This document shows, one piece after another, positions 18,257-24,889 of a DNA stretch of 24,889 nt. The stretch covers positions 143,775 to 168,663 of the forward strand of contig NW_014577438.1 of assembly GCF_000485595.1 (NCBI RefSeq). Direction: 5' to 3'. The notes under the pieces are model-generated. The model was not told the origin of the DNA. It saw nothing but the letters and a program-made list of their open reading frames with translations, and did no database searches. The position numbers and the translations under genes are program-made. Origin of the DNA: Priapulus caudatus. Taxonomy: Eukaryota; Priapulida; Priapulimorpha; Priapulimorphida; Priapulidae. Each line of letters opens with the position of its first letter. Position 1 is the stretch's first letter.

Positions 18257-18918
18257 TCGACGAGTATATAATATTCACAACACCCGTACAAAATTCGCGA
18301 CCACTATGGTCACATTAAGCACGATTTAAGCAGAGAGACTAGTTAAGAAGCGTCGTCGAATGCTACAGGACTAAACCTTTGAAGAGCACCCGTGAAAGTA
18401 GCTCAAATGGTGTAGAAGTTTCGCCCAACAAACAATCGCGGGAAATTCATCAACTTCGACATAAATATGATTTTTACGCCTTCATTACCGAGAGCCTTCT
18501 GACAAAGAGCGGTCCGACTACGCAAACAACAGCACGGAATCCGTAAGGCAGCGAGAAAGACATACCTGTTCACGCACCGAAGCGCGCATTAGTTTTAGCA
18601 ACGGAGAACCTTGGATAAAGAGAAACACGAAAGGCGGATTTGATATGCGGAATGGGATCTTTGGACGGAGCAGCAATCGTGGAACTGGTGGTCTGCTCAG
18701 TGCTGTCCTACTGACCACCGACAGTATGGTAATTCGAGTGGATCTATAACAGAGACGACGGCCTTCGTAATACGATTTTTATATCGGATGCTTGTAGAAC
18801 CTAACTGTCGTATATTCATATACAAGCCATAATTATATAAATCACAGAAGAGTTTCATAGCAGCTTTTTTCCCGCAAATTACATGCATATATCACGCGAG
18901 GCAAGTGATATAGTTACT
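18257..18918. other. Unique spacer sequence between duplicate copies
   Basis: Non-repetitive sequence. Adjacent minus-strand open frames (18697-18888 and 18518-18718) have no recognised domain. AACAG|GTATGT on the minus strand near 18565 would be an acceptable splice donor, but nothing else supports an exon. Confidence 0.4.
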
Positions 18919-19126
18919 CACAAGTCAGTCTTACAGTTGCATCCACCATTCTGACCGAGAACATTTCTTTAATACTCTCTACCAAAAATCTCCCCGGCAT
19001 GTTCTCCATACTGCCTTACGCCTTACCCCCAACCTGACCAAAGTACCGCCTGAATGCTTCTGGACTTATTCCAAACATGCGTGCTGGCCCTTTTTTTATT
19101 AAGGATTTTGTAAGCTCAGCTACACA
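18919..19126 (-). pseudogene. Possible decayed coding fragment, unrecognised
   Basis: On the minus strand, one frame reads VAELTKSLIKKGPARMFGIS (from 19126) and SPEAFRRYFGQVGGKA, meets one in-frame stop at 19016-19018, then continues MENMPGRFLVESIKEMFSVR and MVDATVRLT to about 18925. A strong donor-like GTGAGT follows. Another frame just upstream (to about 19130) reads ITGEGMTIIQARDIIS before a stop. The amino-acid texture is unlike the surrounding microsatellite frames and looks like former coding DNA with a stop and a possible frameshift. I cannot name a family. Transposon, bacterial insertion and chance are all possible. Confidence 0.22.
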
Positions 19127-19227
19127 TTAGGAAATTATATCGCGAGCTTGAATAATCGTCATCCCTTCGCCGGTAATGGCTTTTCAAGTTGTGGAGTTAA
19201 TACAGACGGCTGCGTGCATTAAGCAGG

Positions 19228-19245
19228 CACGGCTTTCAAGCCGTG
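19228..19245. repeat. Small perfect hairpin
   Basis: CACGGCTT-TC-AAGCCGTG has 8-bp arms and a 2-bp loop. It is short and may be chance. Confidence 0.5.
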
Positions 19246-19354
19246 AATTTTGCCTTGCCTGCATTGGGTTTCGCACGTTGCTTTTTTCACTTGCAGCAGG
19301 ATACATGGTTTTTATCACCGGACTTTATTCAACCCTCTCAGCTGCACGCGGCTG

Positions 19355-19700
19355 AGCGAACGAACGCGCACCCCACGCACACACGACACGCGTGCACGTG
19401 CGCGCACAGCACACCCCACGCACATACATGCACACAGCCACAGCACACCACACACACACACACAGCACAGCAATTGCACAACATCACACAACACCCCCAC
19501 ACACCTGCGCGCGCGCGGCACACCACCACATATCCACACAGCGCACACGCGCGCGACGTGGCGCGCACACACACGTACACGCACGCACGACGACCGCACA
19601 CACAGCATCACGCGCGGTCACGCACACAACATACCATACCCCCCCACACACGATTCGGCACAACCACACCCACACACACCACCACACCCACCCATTAACA
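19355..19700. repeat. AC/CGCA-rich interrupted microsatellite
   Basis: About 345 bp of AC repeats mixed with CGCGCGC and CGCACGCACGA segments. It precedes the GA tract that leads into copy 2. Its frames (Thr/His/Arg-rich) are artefacts. Confidence 0.9.
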
Positions 19701-19720
19701 CGCACGAAAGCAAGAACAGC

Positions 19721-19865
19721 ACGAAGAGAGAGAGAGAGAGAGGAGAGAGAAGAGAGAGAGAGAGCAGAGCGCAGAGAGAGAGAGATGGAGAGAGGAGAGA
19801 TGAGAGAGAGAGAGAGAGACGAGACGGAGAGAGGAGAGAGAGAGAGCACGCGGAGAAGATAGAGA

Positions 19866-19916
<51 letters not shown>
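19721..19916. repeat. (GA)n tract at left edge of copy 2
   Basis: Purine repeats with scattered C and T, ending in a pure GA run and then GCCTAGTACGG where copy 2 starts. Confidence 0.92.
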
Positions 19917-19919
<3 letters not shown>

Positions 19920-20269
19920 TAGTACGGCTAGTAGCTCGATGAAAGCGATTTTTTCACCGCGTCGAAATTGAAAAATAAATAATTAATGAAAACAAACAAA
20001 CTAAACTTGAGTGCACTATCATAAATACGGGTATACTCGGAAAAGGGAAATGCCTGCACGCACAGAAAGCCATTATACCAGCCGTAATTTTCTGATAGTT
20101 ATGCTGAAAGCGGGATATTCGATATCAGTGAGATGCATCGCTTAGCACGTTCCTAGAAGCCGGTAACCGAATGTTTGGCGGAGCGCATAATTATATACCT
20201 CTATACGCTTACTCATAACCTGCTTTGTAAAGACTAATGTCAATACTCCGATGGATCTACCACAGCTGT

Positions 20270-20560
20270 CTTCTACCTACTCTTAGACACTCTCTCTATC
20301 CGTCCTTTTTCTTCCTATTACTTTTTACTTACTTTCTTCATTTCTTTCTTTGTTTCTGTAAACTTTTCATTATCATACACACACTCTCTCTCCGGCTCTC
20401 TCTTTATCTCTCTCTTTCACTCATTCTCTAGCGTCCTCTCTTTCTCGTGCTGTCCCCTTCTCTACCTAAGTGCGCACTTAGTTCCTCTGCCTCACTCTCT
20501 CTTATATGGACTCGCTCCTTGGCTCGCTTTCTCTTTCGTGCTCTCTCTCTCTCAGTCACA
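20270..20560. repeat. Pyrimidine-rich tracts, copy 2
   Basis: Same CTTT/CTCT-rich composition and order as 13440-13712. Confidence 0.8.
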
Positions 20561-21007
20561 GACACGCGCGCCTCGCCGCTCCGTGCCGGCACTGATTGAT
20601 TGCACCCGTTCCTACGGATCCTGGACTAGGCATCGCAGGTAGGGTCAGCCACGCACAAACCTAGAACCCGCTGCCAGAAACATCAATAGTTACATGTTTA
20701 GTGGTAGTTACATTACCGAGTCTGAAAAATCAAAAGTAGTACGGTTTAAATGTCGTAACTTCTAGAGTAACGAATATCGTGCATTTTAGACGCATGATAG
20801 TCATAAATATTTCCAAGTTTCTGATGCCAGGCTCCTAGTTTTATCGTAAAATAAAATAACATATATCGTTATACCGTAAAATAACATACGGAGGGGGCAG
20901 GCCCGAACTACTATCAGGTGCCAAAATGCGAGAGTATGCAGTGGACACAGGAAGGAGACGCCCTGTGCAGATATGAAAGAGAAGCCGTGTAGTAAAAATA
21001 TACTACA

Positions 21008-21165
21008 TAACAATCACCCACACAAAATTTACCACATACAATTACCCACATAAAATTTACTAGATAACCACCCTCATCAAATTTAGTATATAATAACCAC
21101 CCACAACAAAATTTACTATATAACAACCACCAACACCAAATTTACTATATAATAACCACCTAGGC
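21008..21165. repeat. ~28-30 bp minisatellite, copy 2
   Basis: Five readable units of 28-30 bp, each an ACCACCCACA-type block followed by AAATTTACTATATA or a variant. More regular than the matching array in copy 1. Confidence 0.85.
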
Positions 21166-21175
21166 GAAAAGAAGT

Positions 21176-21740
21176 AGTTGAAGTCTACTGCTGTGGTCCA
21201 CAACTTATATTGAAATGTACAACATATACTCAGGTCTACTACCCATACGGAAGTCTACTACCTATACTGTGATCCACTAGGTACACTGAACCCTACTACC
21301 TATACTATTGTCTACTGTGGAAGTCTATTATCTATACGAATGTCTACTACCTTATACTGAAGTCTACAACCGAGCCCTAATACGATGTACTGAAGTATAT
21401 TACCTATATTGAGATTTTACTCCCTATATTGAATTATACTACCACATACTGAGGTCTACTATAGAGCCCTACTACCTATACAGGGGTCTAATACCTCTAC
21501 TGATGTGTACACTACCACATACTGAGGTCTACTACCTACCTGAATTATTACTACCATGTACTGAATATACCACCGAGTCCTACTTCCAAGAACTATGTAC
21601 CAAGTCTATTACCCTACCATATACTCAAGTCTACAGCTTGGGACTACTACCTATACTAAAGTCTATTTGTTATATTTATGTCCAAACTAAAGTATATCCT
21701 GTGGTATTTACTCAATTCGAATCCTGACGTCAATTACGTA
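21176..21740. repeat. ~20-bp minisatellite, copy 2
   Basis: Repeats of GTCTACTACCTATACTGAA and its variants. The same order of variants as copy 1 can be followed (GAGCCCTA, TTGAATTATACTACC, TACCTGAATTATTACTACC). Confidence 0.75.
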
Positions 21741-21813
21741 TACCGATACATACACTGACATGAATCTTAGCCGACATATAGTAGGTATTTACACGGCTAT
21801 TACCGCGGAGGTA

Positions 21814-22623
21814 TATGCTGCACCTATCGTGAAGTTTACAGCTCACACTGACGTATGCTGCACCTATCGTGAAGTTTACAGCTCATACTGACGTATGCTG
21901 CACCTATCGTGAAGTTCACAACTCACACTGATGTATGCTGCACCTATCGTAAAGTTTACAACTCACGCTGAAGTATGCTGCACCTATCGTGAAGTTTACA
22001 GCTCACATTGAAGTATGCTGCACCTATCGTGAAGTTTACAATAATTTACACTAAAGTATGCTGCACCTATCGTAAAGTTTACAACTCACGCTGAAGTATG
22101 CTGCACCTATCGTGAAGTTTACAGCTCACACTGAAGTATGCTGCACCTATCGTGAAGTTTACAGCTCACACGTCTTAGCAATAATTCACAGCTAAATTTA
22201 TTTGCACCATATCGTAACGTTTACAACTCACAGTTAAAGTATACGATGCACCTAATCGTGAAAGATTTACAATTTACGCTGGAAGTATTGCTGCACCTAT
22301 CGTGAAGTTACAGCTCACGCTGAAGTATTATCGCACCTATCGTGCTAAGTTCATCAGCTCACCTGAGTATGCTGCTGCACTTTATCGTGAAGTTACAGCT
22401 CACCACTGAAGTATCTGTGCACTTATCGGTGAAGTATTACAGGCTTACACTGAAGTATACTGCACCTAATCGTGAAGTTACAGCTCACACTGAGTATGCT
22501 GCATCTATTCGTGGAAGTTTACAATAAATTCACGCTGGAAGTATGCTGCATCTATCATGAAGTTCAGAACTCACACTGAAGTATGGCTGCAATCTATCGC
22601 GAAGTTCAGTGTTTCACACTGAG
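21814..22623. repeat. 40-bp minisatellite, 19 units, copy 2
   Basis: Units start at 21814, 21854, 21894, 21934, 21974 and 22014 (exactly 40 bp apart), then 22057 (a 43-bp unit with AATAATT), 22097 and 22137. From about 22180 the units become irregular through single-base indels, yet variants still match copy 1 unit by unit to CACACTGAGTAACTGTAG. There are no unique spacers, so it is not a CRISPR array. Confidence 0.95.
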
Positions 22624-23104
22624 TAACTGTAGAATCAGAAAAAATGAGATCCAATGCATTGCCAAGCGATGCCAGAAGCAATTTGTGGTGGTTCGGAGAT
22701 TACGGAGAGTAGTGACGTAGCTATCACAACAGGAACAGCCTCTAACATGCAGGAGTTGGTAGTATTACGCTTGGTATAATTTGACGTGCAATTTATGTGC
22801 GGAATTTCGGTTCGCCATGCGTGTATAAACAAGCGGGACGATATATTTTTGTGGAAGCGCTTACAGTCATTGTAAACCTGAACCTTTCCCTGCCTCGGAA
22901 TTTTTTTTCGCGTCTCGGTAGCTATGTGCTTAAACCCAACCCATCGAATTCATGAATAATAATTTATTACACGCGTGGGGCGAGGCCGCGCCACACCGAC
23001 GCGCGCCCCTAGAGCGAACCCATCTCTCGACGACAATGCATGTTTTTCTTGTTTTGGTAATTACGAACACGTAGTTGCCGACTGTAATTTCTGCGACAAC
23101 ACAT

Positions 23105-23220
23105 ACGCGTGCGCACGCGCGCCACACACACACACACACACACACCTCACAACACACACACTACACACACACACATCACACCGCCACACACACACATGTA
23201 CACAGCATACACAACAAACA
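23105..23220. repeat. CG/AC microsatellite, copy 2
   Basis: The counterpart of 16271-16325. Here the AC run is longer and interrupted by CTCAC, CTACAC and CATCAC. Confidence 0.88.
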
Positions 23221-23707
23221 ACAGCAGGCATCAAACACCTCTAGGCGACCTTCTCTGCGTATCCGGTCTCTCATCTAGGGTCTGTGTTTAACCAGCTTAT
23301 TCACTCGCACGCCATTCCACAATAAAGTTAGCGTTGACCACCAGTATCGGTCTTGCATCGGGCAAACGGTCTTCACCAATCGATGATCATTCTAATCGAT
23401 AGGCCGCCGAATACGCTCAACTAGTTAATTACTGTCCGCTGTGAGTGCACGCCAACGACCGAAATCAACCTTCGATAATGAGAATGAAGTTTGCAAAGAT
23501 GGCGACGTGCGCAACCGCGTTAGGAAACGTGTTACGAAGAAATCCATTCAGTGACAAGTGAGCGTGGGTGAGGGTGGGTGAATAAGTTAAGAAGGCGGGT
23601 ACTGTGGTATACGGCTCGGCTGTCAATTAGCAAGCCACGATTAAATATTAATGTCGACGTCTGTTCAACAACACGGCGATGACTTGGAAAGAGCGATCGC
23701 GCGCGCA

Positions 23708-23753
23708 GGGAGAAAGAGAAGAGACGAGAGAGAGAGAGAGAGAAGAGAGAGCG
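23708..23753. repeat. (GA)n tract, copy 2
   Basis: GA-rich tract with extra A and C bases, counterpart of 16828-16876. Confidence 0.85.
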
Positions 23754-23899
23754 CGAGGATTTCGATTCGCATTGGAAGGCGCGAGAATTCCACTTTCAAT
23801 CTCTCCCGCACTCGCCGTTGTAAGAACGCGTTCCGCACCGACGGAAAATTAAGCTGAACTATGTAGTAGTGGATCGGGGTGCAATCCCGCACTTGACTT

Positions 23900-24412
23900 A
23901 TCTCGTTATGCCCGCTTCTCCCTCTGCATGCTCACTCCCCTCCTTCCCTGTTCGTCTCTCATTACTCCTTCCCATTTTACCACACCTCTCATCTCCTATC
24001 AATACTGCTTCTCGTCTCCCATTTTCGCTGTATCCTCTAGTCTCTCTATCGCCCTGTCCTCTCCCTAGGTCCCGGTCCGCCTTAAATTAATCTCGGTCTG
24101 TCTCTAGTGTGATCCTCCAGTCGTTCTCTTTCACTTTTCCTCTCTATTTCTTTACTCGTTGAACCTTTTCTGTCCGCTCTCCTGCCTCGGCGCACATCTC
24201 TCCCCGCCCACACACATACATACACAGCCACACAGCACACACATACACACACACAACACACGTCAACAACACACACACACACACACAGCACACAACACAA
24301 CACACAACATTGCCGGCGCAGCGCACGCACGCACAGCACAGGCACGCAACGGCACGCACGCACGCACACACACGCATACATACACACACGACCGCACGCA
24401 CGTACACACACT
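23900..24412. repeat. CT tract then AC/CGCA microsatellite, copy 2
   Basis: Pyrimidine-rich to about 24205, then AC and CGCACGCA repeats with many single-base interruptions, counterpart of 17020-17475. Confidence 0.88.
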
Positions 24413-24707
24413 CTAATCACGGCATATTACATTTTTCTGGGCGTACAAGAAGGCGCGAGTAGAGTGCTTCATTCGCCTTTTATCGCGGGAGGGCGTCACC
24501 CGAAAATCCTGAGAAATCAGGCGACGAAAAATCTCATGTGCTCAAGTAATATGAACCGTAGTAGGCAATCATCAAGCGCTGCTAACAGCGAACGTACTAA
24601 AGCATGTCGCGAATGCTATTATAAATTGTAACCGCATTGCCGGCGCACGGCAAAGTAAACGACGTGTACGATAAGCCGTAAATCGAACACCGACGCATTC
24701 TGCCGCT

Positions 24708-24795
24708 AACTCTCATCTTCATTTCGCGCTCTCTTTCCTTCTATCTTTCTACTCTCTCTCTCTTCTTCTCTTTTTTTTTCTCTCTCTCTCTCTCA
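24708..24795. repeat. CT tract, copy 2
   Basis: CTCT/CTTT repeats with a run of nine to ten T, counterpart of 17785-17885. Confidence 0.88.
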
Positions 24796-24889
24796 TTTTA
24801 ACTCACGTTAACAATCGCATCTGTGCTCGTGTGCGGCAGGCGAACGCGGCGTCGCATACAGTACTGTGGTGAGTGGTGCGCAGCGATAT

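Larger units (their letters stand above)
19917..24889 (+). repeat. Large direct duplication, copy 2 (runs off the end)
   Basis: Counterpart of 13056-17960, collinear from GCCTAGTAC to the last bases of the window (GCGCAGCGATAT). It is about 70 bp longer overall, from net small insertions. Landmarks in order: pyrimidine tract 20270-20560, 28-bp array 21008-21165, 20-bp array 21176-21740, 40-bp array 21814-22623, AC 23105-23220, GA 23708-23753, CT and AC 23900-24412, CT 24708-24795. Some tracts are more broken than in copy 1 (for example AC). The first eight 40-bp units are cleaner. No coding region is seen. Confidence 0.92.

Overview
This window looks like non-coding, repeat-rich nuclear DNA from an animal. 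It contains long microsatellites, polypurine/polypyrimidine tracts, several inverted-repeat (MITE or foldback) elements, minisatellite arrays and CpG-rich unique DNA between AT-rich stretches. There are no operons or closely packed ORFs. The mix of high CpG content with abundant GA and CA microsatellites resembles arthropod DNA, possibly an insect such as a hymenopteran, but no diagnostic gene confirms this. I found no protein-coding gene I would defend. Most long reading frames are translations of microsatellites or of 72-bp repeats.

Layout. Positions 1-1425 are AT-rich with a possible small exon and a Z-DNA/G-quadruplex-prone CA/CG tract. Positions 1426-1878 form an inverted-repeat element holding the first part of a THAP zinc-finger domain. 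Positions 2494-2806 are a 105-108 bp tandem repeat, followed by a (CTAT)n tract at 2906-3194. Positions 3195-6470 are CpG-rich unique DNA with CT, AC, TA and GA tracts. Positions 6483-7715 are a nested cluster of direct and inverted repeats, including a 235-bp MITE with a 5-bp target-site duplication. Positions 8118-8616 are a foldback element with ~125-bp, ~98% identical arms bounded by TTAA. Positions 8617-10780 carry long TG and GA runs. Positions 10783-10914 hold four RFX X-box palindromes in tandem, with inverted CCAAT and CTCF-like sites about 200 bp downstream. Positions 11146-13055 are CpG-rich DNA and purine tracts.

The dominant large-scale feature is a ~4.9 kb segment at 13056-17960 that recurs in the same orientation at 19917-24889, running off the window end. 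Both copies have the same order of landmarks: a pyrimidine tract, a ~28-bp array, a ~20-bp array, a 40-bp array of 19 units, then AC, GA, CT, AC and CT tracts. The variant units of the 40-bp array match one for one. The copies differ mainly by scattered 1-3 base indels, and the clean and noisy stretches are complementary between copies. This looks more like one locus assembled twice from error-prone long reads (haplotig or unpolished duplicate) than an old segmental duplication, although a recent real duplication is not excluded. The 18.0-19.7 kb spacer has microsatellites and a possible decayed coding fragment on the minus strand.
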